Of a DNA stretch of 64,000 bases, positions 24,001 through 34,000 are shown piece by piece. The stretch is from Coturnix japonica (taxonomy: Eukaryota; Chordata; Aves; Galliformes; Phasianidae), in the NCBI RefSeq assembly GCF_001577835.2, contig NC_029516.1, forward strand, positions 159,943,911-160,007,910, given 5' to 3'. The notes beneath the pieces are model-generated. The model saw only the letters and a list, made by a program, of their open reading frames with translations, was not told the origin of the DNA and did not search any database. The position numbers were made by a program, and so were the translations under genes. Position 1 is the first letter of the stretch; the number at the start of each line of letters is the position of its first letter.

Positions 24001-25621
24001 CATCCAGGTCAAAAGCCCATCTCCCACCACTATAATTCCCCACTACATCATGTCCCTTAGTCCAAGATCTAAACAGAGGGGATCACTTTGCTCTTCTCAG
24101 GCAGCTCTGGGTGAGCGCACTTCTGGCCAGACACCAAACAACCCTGGCAGTTCCAAGGAACAGCATCGGGAAACACCCATGACTGGAAGATGAGCAAAGG
24201 GGAGCAACTTGTGGGGAAAGACTGAAGGAATGAAACACATGTAGGCTGGTAAATTTCTCACACACAAGGAAGAGCTGCACGCAGATTTTCACATTACCCT
24301 TGCCATGGATAAGACATTGCCAAGACTGTGTCAGAGGAATTGCTTCCCCACTGACAAGGTGCACTGTGTCACAACGCATTTAATGAGGGCCACACGTCCT
24401 TTTTGGAGATACACAACAGCTCTAAAGGTATTTGGGAGACTGCTGAGGGAGTTAACCAGGTGAGCAGCTGTCCTCTGAACACCGTGCAGCAGGGCTGGTC
24501 CTCCTGACACTTCTTGGATCTGGCTGCACAGCCTGTGAAACAGCAGGTTGTCATCAAAGCACATCACTCTTCATAATGGGCAGTTCTGTACCGTACACTT
24601 TCCACACACACCGTGCAGTGTCTCACAGTACCAGCAATGAAGGAGAAATGGGATCTGTTACAGGACAGCATCCTCTGTTAAGCACTAAGCACGCACAGAG
24701 CTCCAACTGAAAAGAAATACCCGCCCAGAGGGGCTGAGGATGGAACCCCCTGCTTTCTGAAGTGAGTCCTTGTCTGACAGCAGAGCTATTTGGCACAAGC
24801 CACACACAAATACCTGAGCTTGCAGTAGGTATTCCTCAGTCCGGTCCAAAAGCTCTCAGTCCGCTTACAGAAACGTATCACACAAATTGCTATTTCTAAA
24901 AGAACTTTGTTTACGAAAGGCTGATGGGGCAGACCGACCGCTTTTCTCTCGGCAGGAGAGAATCGTGAAGGAGAAGCGGGCGACGGCCGCGCCACAGGAC
25001 GGACGTTCCCGGCGATGGCTCCGAGTAGCCGTGCTGCAGTGAGCCGGACATACGGCCCCACCTCACGGCTCCGGCTTCTCCCCAGCGGTTCCTCCCGCCA
25101 GGAGCGGCTCACACCTGCCCGAACATCCCCCCGGCCGCCCCGTCCCTCAGCGCAGCCCTCGGCCCCGCCGCCTCCCGGCCCCACCCGGCGCTCCCCCGCC
25201 GCCCGTCGGTCACCTGTAGGCCCAGGGCGAGGCGCTGCGCAGGTTGACGGGCAGCCGGAACCTCTTGTCGCCGCCCGGCCGTGTCCCGGCGGGGCAGCTG
25301 GCGTTGTGCTGGCGGCCGGGCGGCTCGGGCTGCAGGGTGTGGTGGAAGGCGCCGAGCATGCCGGCCGCCAGCCGCCCGTACAGCTGCTCCAGCAGCTCCT
25401 CGGGCCGCTCTCCGCAGCTCCGGGGCCGGGCCGGGCGTTTGGGCGCTTTGGCGGCGTCCGAGCGGAGCGGGAGCAGCGCGGCGCACAGCAGCGCCGTCAG
25501 CACCTGCAACGGGGCAGCCGTCAGGGGTCCGCCGCCACACGCCCCCCGCGCCCCGCTACAGACCCGCTCCCGTCCTAAAGCCCCCCCGCCCGCCGCCCCT
25601 CCTCACCCTGCCTCGCTGCAT
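17721..25621 (-). CDS. IL17D: Interleukin-17D (three coding exons)
   Basis: This is a secreted cytokine of the IL-17 cystine-knot family. Coding exons in order are 25621-25607, 25503-25214 and 18036-17721; all have GT-AG borders, and they join into 206 residues (human is 202 by recall). The N-terminus [20 protein letters not shown] is a classic signal peptide with likely cleavage near residue 22, then a basic proline-rich segment. The mature part shows [30 protein letters not shown] (N-glycosylation sequon), [16 protein letters not shown], then EAYCLCKGC and [12 protein letters not shown], the conserved cysteines of the knot. The acidic tail with NSSIDKQ is diagnostic of IL-17D. The last intron is 7.2 kb and full of CR1 copies. 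Confidence 0.96.
18561..18915 (-). repeat. CR1 LINE, minus strand
   Basis: It opens with the reversed tail GAGAATCATAGAATAATGAA and then GGCTGGAAAAGACATCCAAG, and runs through the 3' UTR into the reversed ORF2 end near CAATAAGGTCACCCCTGAGC. It is on the same strand as IL17D. Confidence 0.92.
19035..19203 (+). repeat. CR1 LINE 3' end
   Basis: Motifs GGCACAGGTTGTCCAGAGAG, GTGGATGCCCCATCCCTGGG, GAGCTGTAGGTACTCCTGTT and CTAAGGGTCCCTTCCAACTC are the CR1 3' UTR. The element ends about a dozen bases before a 25-base A run, which is not a normal CR1 ending. Confidence 0.87.
19216..19240. repeat. A homopolymer, 25 bases
   Basis: An uninterrupted run of A follows TTTATT and ends at GACCTTTTCA. It lies just after a CR1 3' end. 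CR1 elements end in an 8-bp tandem repeat rather than poly(A), so this run is probably an independent simple repeat. Length polymorphism is likely. Confidence 0.95.
20290..20488 (+). repeat. CR1 LINE 3' end, decayed
   Basis: It shows GCCCAGAGAAGCTGTGGATA, GGAGGTGTTCAAGACCAGGT and AGATGATCTTTGAGGTCCCC, and finishes with GATTCTATAATTCCATGAA. A short internal duplication of GTGTAGCTGTGGATG-like sequence near 20330 sets it apart from the other copies. Confidence 0.85.
21541..22320 (-). repeat. Older CR1 LINE (minus) split by a nested insertion
   Basis: The left part, 21541-21645, has the reversed tail ACACAGAATCACAGGACCTC and ends in GGTCTTGAAT. The right part, from 22187, resumes with TGAATACCTACCATAGAAGG and continues through the 3' UTR to about 22320. 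An uninterrupted relative at 60497 reads straight across this junction. The 541 bp between are a plus-strand CR1. Confidence 0.88.
21646..22186 (+). repeat. CR1 LINE inserted into an older CR1
   Basis: It begins within ORF2 (CTGCCCCTCTACTCTACTCT, GGTGAGGCCTCACCTGTAGT) and runs through GGGGCTGTTCAACCTGAGGA and the 3' UTR to AACTCTAAGGATTCTGGG. It is flanked on both sides by TGAAT (21641-21645 and 22187-22191), a plausible target-site duplication. It lies head-on against its host element. Confidence 0.9.
22818..23115 (+). repeat. CR1 LINE 3' end
   Basis: GATGTGGCCAGGCTCTTCTC, then AACATGCAGAAGAACTTCTT, ATTCAAGACCCATCTGGATG and a GTGCGACCTACTGTAAGGAA segment are the CR1 3' region. The 3' end CAGTTCTCTGACTCC is a decayed tail. 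It lies antisense inside the IL17D intron. Confidence 0.9.
23958..24080 (-). repeat. CR1 LINE 3' fragment, minus strand
   Basis: It opens with the reversed, decayed tail GGAACACAGAACGCCAAGGC and TGGAAAAGACCTCCAAGATC, followed by ATCATGTCCCTTAGTCCAAG. It is a short old copy on the same strand as IL17D. Confidence 0.8.
25214..25503 (-). CDS. IL17D: IL17D coding exon 2 (signal peptide to residue 101)
   Basis: The acceptor CCCGTTGCAG precedes [20 protein letters not shown], the hydrophobic part of the signal peptide. The exon continues through [17 protein letters not shown] and NASCPAG to PWAY and breaks after AG of an Arg codon at donor GTGACCGAC. The frame is open back to 25509, but without an ATG, so an upstream exon is required. 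Confidence 0.93.
25607..25621 (-). CDS. IL17D: IL17D coding exon 1, only five codons
   Basis: ATG CAG CGA GGC AGG ends at a strong donor GTGAGGAGG with phase 0, which fits exon 2 exactly. The intron between them is only 103 nt. Together they give a complete signal peptide. This is inferred from splice signals and phase, so a transcript would settle it. Confidence 0.75.
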
Positions 25622-25924
25622 GGCGGCGGCGATCGGGCCGCTCGAGGAAGGCGAGGGGAGCGAACCGCTGGCTGGATCCCGGCGGAGCAGCGGCTGGAAA
25701 AGCGCCCCACGCCTCGCAGCATCTCTCCTGGGCTCGCGTGCCAGGAGGATCGCGGGCGCTCACGGAGGAGGCGAGTGCTCCGGCGGGGAGAGAGCCCGGC
25801 CCCGAGCTGAAGGAAATAAGGAGCGCGTGAACCAGAGAACAGACCGGTGGGTTGGTGAAACACAGCTTGATTGTGAGGCGCGCTTGAATCGGTGCGGATC
25901 AAGCACGAAGGAGAACTGACATAA

Positions 25925-26367
25925 CTACCCTTTCTGTAAAGAAGTTCTTCCTAATATCCAACCTAAACTTGCCCTGGCGCGACTTGAGGCCATTTCCCCT
26001 CGTCTTGTCACTTGTCACCAGTGAGAAGAGACCTGCCCCACTCTCACTGTAAGAACCTTTCAGATACTGGAAGAGGACGATAAGGTCTCCCCTCAGCCTC
26101 CTCTTCCCCAGACTAAACAGCCCCAGCTTCCTCAGCCTCTCCTCGTAGGGCTGATTCTCCAAGCCCTTCACAAGCCTTGTTGACCTTCTCTGGACCTGCT
26201 CCAGTACCTCCATGTCCTTTCTGTGCTGAGGTGCCCAAAACTGAACACAGTACTCGAGGTGAGGCCTCACCAATGCCGAGTACAGGGGCAGGATGACTTC
26301 CCTAGTCCTGCTCACCACACCATTCCTGATACAAGCCAGGATGCCATTGGCCTTCTTGGTTGGATTT
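25925..26367 (-). repeat. CR1 LINE lacking its 3' end, young
   Basis: The plus strand reads the reverse complement of CR1 ORF2 and part of the 3' UTR, from TACCCTTTCTGTAAAGAAGT to CAGGATGCCATTGGCCTTCT. The encoded minus frame carries [20 protein letters not shown] and [20 protein letters not shown]. The terminal roughly 190 bp present in the 3320-4063 copy are missing at the side facing IL17D. It sits immediately upstream of the IL17D CpG island. Confidence 0.92.
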
Positions 26368-27130
26368 ACATGGCAGAAGAATGAATACAGCAAAATGCTG
26401 CAAAAGTAACCCCAGCTTGGAATGATCCTATTTAAAGGTGCGATACCTGTAGCTAAGAACATTTTAAACTGTTATGTTTTTGTATGTCCAGCTTAGGAAG
26501 ATACCCCTGTGTACAACAATACAAGCCTTTAAAGCCAATACGTTTATGTTTGTATTTTAAAAACTGCCGTCACCTTCGATTACAGTGATGAGATGAATGC
26601 ATCAGACACTGTTTGAGCATCACACAAGAGGCATTAAATAGAATGTTGGCAGTCTGAGTCATCCAATGTTTAATACCGACGCACACAGTTGGCCAGTGCT
26701 TCTGAAGGAGAACTGATGTTTCTCAGAGAAAACAGCCGAGGCGCTGACGTGCTCCCTGCCCTGACGCCTCGGCTGAAAACCGTCCCGTTGTGCCCCTGGC
26801 AACGGCTGAGCCCACGCTGCGGGCTGTACGAGCAGCACGGGGTGCCCCGGCCTCATGGCCTCCCACATCACGGCGCTGGATGAGCACATGGCGGTTGGCT
26901 CACGGGCTGTCATAGGGCGCTGCGGTTCTGTGACCTCAGAGCTCATTGTGCTGTCAGTGCAGAGATTCTTGGATACGGGGAAGGGTGTCAAATAAGCAGA
27001 GGTTTGGTCTCTGCGTGTATCATGGGGACGCTTTGTCCGTGTCTACAAGCGCACACACCACACACAGGCACACACGTGTAAAGACGCTTCAATGTCATAA
27101 GAGGGACCGCACAAAGGAGAGGCACCAAGC
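26368..27130. other. Spacer between IL17D and IFT88, partly CpG-rich
   Basis: The segment 26740-26950 is CpG-rich, unlike its surroundings, but I recognise no exon or protein in it. A CA-rich stretch lies at about 27050-27080. A 110-codon minus open frame at 26991-26659 has no recognisable domain. Confidence 0.4.
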
Positions 27131-27642
27131 AACGGATTCACGAATCAGGCTTTATTGGGAGGCAGACCCGGAGACTGTCACAGAGCAGCGAGGGCCGGAG
27201 GTGCAGCGCTCTCCTCACGCACTGACAGCTGCAGGGCTGACACCAGGAGCATGCCGTGTTCCAGCCGTGTCCGTGTCCCTGGCCTAGAAGACAACAAACC
27301 CTCCTCCACCACCCGCGCTCACGGGTGATGCGAAGGAGCAGAAGCGCCTGGACTACACTCACAGTGTTTCCACACCGTGCCCATCCACTCCTCCCTCTCC
27401 CTATCTCTTCTCACTTCAGCCCCTGCTTCTCCCCATCCCTTCTCACCTGGGCTCCTGCTTCCCCCTATCTCTTCTCCCCTCGGCCCCTGCTCCTCCCCAC
27501 CCCTTCTCACTCCAGCCCCTGCGTTTCCCCTCCCTTCTCACTTCAGCTCCTGCTCTGCTGCTGCTCGCTCTGCCGCTGTCCGCTCTGCTCTGGGCTGCCG
27601 GCTCACAGGCACTGCCGGCTCACTGGCACTGCCCTTTATATA
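27130..27642 (-). other. Unassigned minus-strand TATA-to-poly(A) unit
   Basis: On the minus strand a TATATAAAG box lies at 27642-27634. An AATAAA lies at 27156-27151, followed by GT-rich sequence (TTGCTTGGTGCC, TTTGTGCGG) typical of a functional poly(A) site. About 450 nt separate the two and contain a 32-bp minisatellite. A splice-acceptor-like TTGTTGTCTTCTAG ends near 27285. A 24-codon open frame (27252-27178, starting MLLVSALQLS) is the only ATG frame I note there. It could be a solo LTR, a small lineage-specific gene or a non-coding RNA; I do not recognise it. Confidence 0.35.
27403..27555. repeat. Minisatellite, 32-bp unit, about five copies
   Basis: Units start at 27403, 27435, 27467, 27499 and 27531, exactly 32 bp apart. 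Each resembles ATCYCTTCTCACTTCAGCCC followed by CTGCTTCTCCCC. The plus strand is pyrimidine-rich and the minus strand purine-rich. Copies differ by several substitutions, so the array is not brand new. Two near-identical 18-bp units (GGCTCACAGGCACTGCC and GGCTCACTGGCACTGCC) follow near 27600-27635. Confidence 0.9.
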
Positions 27643-27824
27643 CCTGCAGGGGGGGTTCCACCGTTCTACCCTCTGTGACTCTGCCTCCACATCACCATGG
27701 CAGGTGGACGCTGGGAGCTCATGGAAGGCCCGCCCCTCAACTGCCAGCGTCTTATTGATTTATTTAGTTTGCTTTTTGCAGTTCTAATGAAGCAGCAAAA
27801 TAATCAATTGTAAAACACACTGTA

Positions 27825-27971
27825 ACTCCAATTCAAAAGTGTTTAATATATGGTACCACAAGCAGAAACTGTTTCAACAATTATTTCATTAAAACCTGGT
27901 ACAAAACCATCTCAAAGAGGCATTTTCATTGCTGAAATTTTTAGGAGAAAAGATTTGGAGTGCACCACGCA
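27825..27971 (-). terminator. IFT88: IFT88 3' UTR with ATTAAA poly(A) signal
   Basis: ATTAAA occurs on the minus strand at 27847-27842, 125 nt after the stop, followed by ACAGTGTGTTTTAC, a GT/T-rich downstream element. A second signal, AATAAA at 27764-27759, could give a slightly longer form. Confidence 0.5.
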
Positions 27972-28093
27972 TTATTCTGGAAGCAAATCCTCTCCCAGTT
28001 CTTCATCAGCAAAGTCATCTTCCTCTGTTCTCTTCCTTGCTGCAGTTTTAGGTCTTTCTGCTTGTGGGCCAAGCGGGTCTATGTAGGAAGCAT
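27972..28093 (-). CDS. IFT88: IFT88 coding exon 25, C-terminal tail and stop
   Basis: [20 protein letters not shown], then [19 protein letters not shown] and TAA at 27974-27972. The joint with exon 24 reads SSS-DASY, without the four residues (NKEI) I recall between them in the human protein. Confidence 0.96.
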
Positions 28094-31000
28094 CTGGGAT
28101 TTAAACAAGTACATTTAAAATAGTTATGTGTAATTCCTTTTAGCCTTGATTTTAAACACCTCTAATCAAACACCAGACTGCTTTCTAACATGACACATCT
28201 GGAAAGGTTTCCTCTTTGCAATGCAGACTAGAAAGATCACTGAAGGAGAAGAAGATACCACATTTGGATTCTCAAGATATTTTTTCCTGACCAAACCTTG
28301 CAGCAGACACACAGGAACATAAATAACTGTTTAGTTGGGCCTCATTCCTTAATATGTGCAGATCGTTTAAAGTGAGCTCTGAACTAATTGTGTAATTACT
28401 GCGCTTGCTCTTCCAATAACACAATTCCTCTACTTCCCCTCTCTTTGAGGGTCTGGGAAGTCACAAAGTGTAAGATGCCCACTTGCCTATTTCTTTACCG
28501 CTGCTGCTTTCATAGGGCTCACTTGTTCCAGGCAAAGCTTTTAGTTTGGCACTCAGTCTTTCCCCTTTGCTACCACCAGCATCTGGAAGGCAAAAATATA
28601 TATACATATAAATAAAAATAGTGAAAATGAAAGGAACGTGTTGTCACATGCTGTGAAATCACGATACAAGAACAACATAACTTCACTACTTTCTTTTAAA
28701 CAAGATTTGGATGAAACTATCTCTTCACGATGGAGTCAGCACTCATTTGTAACAGCCATTATCAAAACACACCAGATACCGTGTGATGCTTTTTGGTTTT
28801 GGTTTTTAACTTTGCAGTAAACACATCTGACTATTTCTACTTCCAATGCTGACGTGTCAGTTGCTTACAAGTTAAAGTCACGTGCTGGAGCTAAAACCAT
28901 CGCGGTAAACATAAAGTGTGGTCACACTGCATCCAGTTCCTTCATAAATATAAGACGTCTATATGCAGCAAGCAGGTTAAGATGGCCACATCATCAGGTA
29001 TTTCCCACATGATTACAAAAAGAACTTTTTTTGAACGCACATGACACAGCCAATAGAGCCATCCCAAAGCCACTTGAAATTAATGAGGCACGAACAGGCA
29101 CACAAAAAAAAATAACAGCAATCATGCAGTACTTGCTGCAGAGTAACAGGAATAATCTTTTGCCTCAACCACAGTGAAGGTTATTTGGGATGCTTAGTGC
29201 CCTAATATCCATAATATACTAATATTATGCATATTAGTATGAAGAGGTTCCTATGAGGTGCTAAAGGGTGTCTGAATACAGAATGTATGCTTGGGATGGA
29301 CAAACTCATTTCTCCTCTAATATGAAATAAGAGACATCTCAGTTCTTCTTGTGGCTTGTTTTTTTCTCCCCTGATGCATCTGGACAGGCTTAGGTGCCAG
29401 GGAGAGTACAAAACGCTTTGCCTTTCATCTACTGAGCCCTGTACTGCTTCTTTGGGCTCCTGTCCGAGACATCATGACTCCTCATGTACAACTGCCCTCT
29501 CATCTGGTACAACACTCCCCATTCAGAGAGCAGGGCAAATGCAGAGACCAAGTAAACACTGCTACGGTAACGTATTCCTTAAGGTCACACTTTCACTTAT
29601 CTATGAAAGGCCTTATGGTCTTCAACTGTAGAAACCCCTTATAGCAGTAAAAACCATAATGCCCAGACTTCCAAGTGCTGAATGTTAGTAGCACCTCTCT
29701 GCAAAACTCAAAGAAAGCAAGGGAACAAGATTATTAATGAGGAAATTTTTGACAACTGCTGAAACTCATGCATGCTGTTAAAAATCCTGCAGGCTTTTTT
29801 GCCTTTTTTTTTTTTTTTTAAATTAACAAAAATGTTAAGGATATGTACTAATGCAATCTCCTTCTAACGTGAATCACAAAGATCCCAAATCTTTAATCTG
29901 ATATTCATGTACAGAAGAAACTTTGCATTTATAGAGCAAATGTGTTCAGTTGTGGGTAAGCAGTTTAGATGTAATGCTTATTCCTCTCACAACACAAGAG
30001 TAGACTTTAATAGTGACACTCATGTAGATGTTAGTTTTCTTGGACACTTTTCTTCCATTCCGTGCACTATCCATGCACACTCTATTCGTACTCTTCAAAG
30101 TAGAGTTTGGTGCACCTCATGCTTCTCCTGTTTTAATTCATATTGACAAAGCAAGGTTCTAATCACACACCTTGCTGACTTCTCTTTCCTCTTATCTTCC
30201 TTCACCAAGCAATTTTAAATAGTATTTCCTAAAACGAGGAAGTCTGAACTGTTAATACTCCCACTACAAGTACGGGGGATAAATACTTGGAGAAAAAACT
30301 TCTCCTGGGAATGCCAGGCACCGGGCTGGGAAGAGGAAAGAAAGAAAACAAGCAGCATATCTAAAATTTTGGGAATGCATACACACTTCATTTAGCTAGG
30401 AAGTACTTTCATTTAGCTAGGAAGTAATAAACTAAGCATAATTCCATGCCTCACTGCATTCAGTAATGATGACAAATCTCCCATACAATGAAGGAAAATT
30501 ATCCCTTTTGGTCTTGGCAACAACACTGGAAGAGATGAAACTCAAAATGTATACAAATGTTTCTTTTCTTGTAATGAAGACAGTAGCATTTCAAATGCAT
30601 ATTATGATCTTGAAATAAAGTAATTCTTGTTTATACTTCATATGTGTCTCCAAGCAAGCTGTATGCAGATGCTTCTAATGCTGTAAAATACAGATTCATA
30701 ACCCAGTTGAATAATGCCTAACACTGGCTAAAATGATGTTTCAGTCTTTGGCTTTCCCTCTGTCTTCTTCAAGACTACACAAGCTACAGTGTAGTCCTTA
30801 ACATTTGTTGCCACCACTTCTTCACTGATAATGTTCCCCAGGTCAAAAAGATGTAATGCCTTTGACTCCATTAAGATATAAGCAGATATCTGTATAAAGA
30901 TACACAATTTACATCATACAAGATAGATATTATATACATAATATACATATATACACACACACTCACCACAACTTTTAATTAGGAATCTCGGAATCTCAAC

Positions 31001-34000
31001 AAAAAGTTTACTCCAGGCTGAATACAGGACCTCCTTTGTACCTCTGCTTGTTTTCTGAGTCATTTTCAGACAGGCTGGATCTTTGGCAACAACTTCATAC
31101 AAGAGGCTTCCCAAACATGCCCTTACACAGGCTTGTTCCCAATATGTTTTTTTCCATTCCTTCATGAATTTGACACTGTACCTTGAGCATCACACTAAGA
31201 ATTATCGATAGGACAATTCTAGGTTAGTTGTGATCTTGATTATCTCCTCGTCCTCTTTTATGTTTACAACAGCTCTTCTCCAGTTACTCTGACTGGGGAG
31301 GGGAGGTAACCCCTTGGAATTAGTAGAGTCTGCAGTCAAAGTTCCTGATGTGCTCAACATTTTTTTTTTCTTCACAATAACATTTTAAAGGTATTTCTGT
31401 CTTTAAAGAAAGGATTGACTTACTCGTCACTTATATTCTCTCTGATGCTGATTCTTTTCTTTTTATGTTTTTTCTAAGAGAGGTAGAAAAAAGATTGCTG
31501 TAAGAAAACAGACCCTTTGTGCCAATTGCCTGGATGCCTGATGCAGTGTTTTGCACAGCAGTGACCCTTACCTACTCTTCATTCTGTTCATTGTAAGCTG
31601 AAGTGAACCTCTGCTCTGTGATAAAAATGTGTCCCAAAGCTCTCTCATGCTGCTGTCTTACTCGCACCTCTAGCTGACTGTCTCATTAGAGTGCTTATGC
31701 TACAAAAAAGAGCCCAGACATTTCCATCCCTTCCTGTTACCAGGAACTTCACCCCAAGAATTATTTGGCCTAAGGCCCAGAACAGGTAGAATTAAATTCA
31801 AGGTGAATTATATTTTTCCTACATAACAAGAAGTGATTTAAAAGCTTCTCTGGTGAAACTGCTGAGCTAAAAAAAAAGGAATGAGAACTCACAAGAATCC
31901 AGTACTAATTGTTAACCCTTAGAGAACTCAGTAGAGCAGTCTTCCTAAATGCCAAAGCATTCTAAAATATTCCTTCCAATACGATGCTAGTAATGTTCAT
32001 GACCGTATAGAACTGGATCAATGTAGTAAAACTCATGCTATGTCAGTGGAGAAATAAAATTACCAGCTAGTTACCAGTTAAGAAAAAATGCATGAAGTGT
32101 TTCACTGAAAAAGGAAGAGAATACAATTAAGAATTTCTAGGTGAGATCTTTTATGACACTGAATGATATAAAATAAAAATGAAAGCAGAATACTAAGGCG
32201 TAACTTCCTATTTGGGTCAAGATGGACTTTAATCCAGCTGGCCAAAGTAGCCATAAGTCTGGTAGTTTCCTTCGAACAGCAGAGGGGAACGGTCAGGTTT
32301 AACAGTATAATGTCTCATACATTTATTAATGGGAGGGAAGAATCATTAGCTCTGTAATATGTAGGCTGCCCAGTAGGGAAAAGACTACACAGACAAGCTT
32401 CCAGATTTACCTTTCTACAGCTTTATGTTTAAGAAACTCAGCATTGTGAATCTACAGGAGAGACTTAACAGTCAAGAGAATGAGCTTTTCTTTAAGGAAG
32501 CCTCTAGCACTTCATCTCTGCCACACTGGGAAAAGAGGAAGAAAGAGTAAGAAGGGAACACTGGGGTCTTCCAATTACAGGGTTGGTAGCACAACATAGA
32601 CTCTTGAACATGCCACAAACACTACTTGATTATTACTCAATGCTCATTTGTGTGCATTTATAAATGCAAGGAGGTTCTATAAACATTTTAAGAAAAACTA
32701 TTTTCTTTGAAATCCTGACAAGCCTGATATTTAAGCAGAGGCATTAAGTACTTACCTCCACCAGCACTTCCTTCCCTGCGGTTACGTGCACTGCCATCTC
32801 TGCCAGATTTAATGCGCTGCAGAACAGTGAAATAGGTTTAAAAAGAACAGAACAGAACTCCATTTACTAATGTATGCCAGAAATAATTATAAATAATTAT
32901 TACAAACTCAACCTAGCTTATTACTAGAACAGGAGAAGAACATTAAATTATGTTTATCCTACTGTAACTAATAACCTCTATGTTCTCAGAGCACAGAATT
33001 ATCCCAAAATCAGTGTTAAGGCCAATGTTTATGTAAAACTACAGTCTTGTGAAATTCAAACAGACTATCTCAATAAATTGTTTTTCTTCAGATAAAATTT
33101 ATACAAGGAACGTGCATAAAAATAGTCCAGATGAACCTCTGTGAAGTACAGCTGAAAAAACAGGCAACATAGCCCTCCTTGCATGAGTTCAAAGTAGCCT
33201 CTGCCCATTAACATCCTGCAAATCCCACAGGCGTATTATTATTGTAACGTTTCAAGGGAGGGGGGAAGTAGGGAAATGTATGAAAAGAACTATTCACCCC
33301 ATAGGCCTTAAACTTTGAATACTTGGCATGGCACTGCAATTTACAGCAAAACTTAATTTGCTGTTGAGTGTTAAATGGAAGATAAAGGCGAAGGCAAATA
33401 CTTCAAAAACTATGCTTAAAAACTCGGCTCTTGCTCAGAAGAAGGTACCATGAACATCTTCCAGCTGTGTTTTTTTTAGAGCTATTTGAAAACCCTGACA
33501 GTTTATCAAAGCAATACCTCTGCATCACATGGCAGAAATGGCTTCTCCTGGCTAAACACCAACGTTCTCATACACATATACTGTCAGTTACAAGATGGCA
33601 CATCTCAGATAGGGACTGTTTTATGGCCAGATACAAATAGTCAGCATTTCAAGCACTCAGCTGCCAATAAAAGTCACCTCTGTATCCTACAGAATTCAGG
33701 TTCTGCTTAAAACGTGTGCACGCTACTTGACCACGTGTTCAGGACAATTACTATAGCTTCTTCACTCATTTTTCACCAGAAAAGTAACACGGAGTCTGGC
33801 AAAGTTGGAATGACCCAGATGTGAAAGAACTTCCAAGCTTCTCGCCAACAGAAAAAGGAAGAACCTTTAAATCAAAATTCACAGGAGTCAGACAGGAAAG
33901 CATCATGCCTAGCGTTAAACCTGGAACGGTGTTGGAACTATCCAGCCTGGGACCAGAAACCTTGTACTTTGTATTTATTTTGGGAAACCTTCAAGTCTGG

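Larger units (their letters stand above)
18037..25213 (-). other. IL17D: IL17D large intron
   Basis: About 7.2 kb of non-coding sequence holds CR1 copies of both orientations at 18561, 19035, 20290, 21541 (nested), 22818 and 23958, and a 25-base A run at 19216-19240. I see no additional exon. Confidence 0.7.
24950..25850. promoter_or_regulatory. IL17D: CpG island covering IL17D exons 1 and 2
   Basis: This is a dense CpG and G+C block centred on the first two coding exons, falling off sharply beyond about 25850. The promoter must lie just above 25621. No TATA box is evident near there. Long antisense open frames in this block are by-products of the base composition. Confidence 0.75.

Noticed and set aside
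25015-25919. Long plus-strand open frames of up to 212 codons over the IL17D 5' exons
   Set aside because: They are G+C-driven shadows of the CpG island: rich in Arg, Ala, Pro and Gly, with no domain, and antisense to well-supported IL17D exons.
27256-27787. 140- and 136-codon plus-strand open frames in the minisatellite region
   Set aside because: They translate the 32-bp pyrimidine-rich array into Ser/Pro/Leu repeats; composition explains them.
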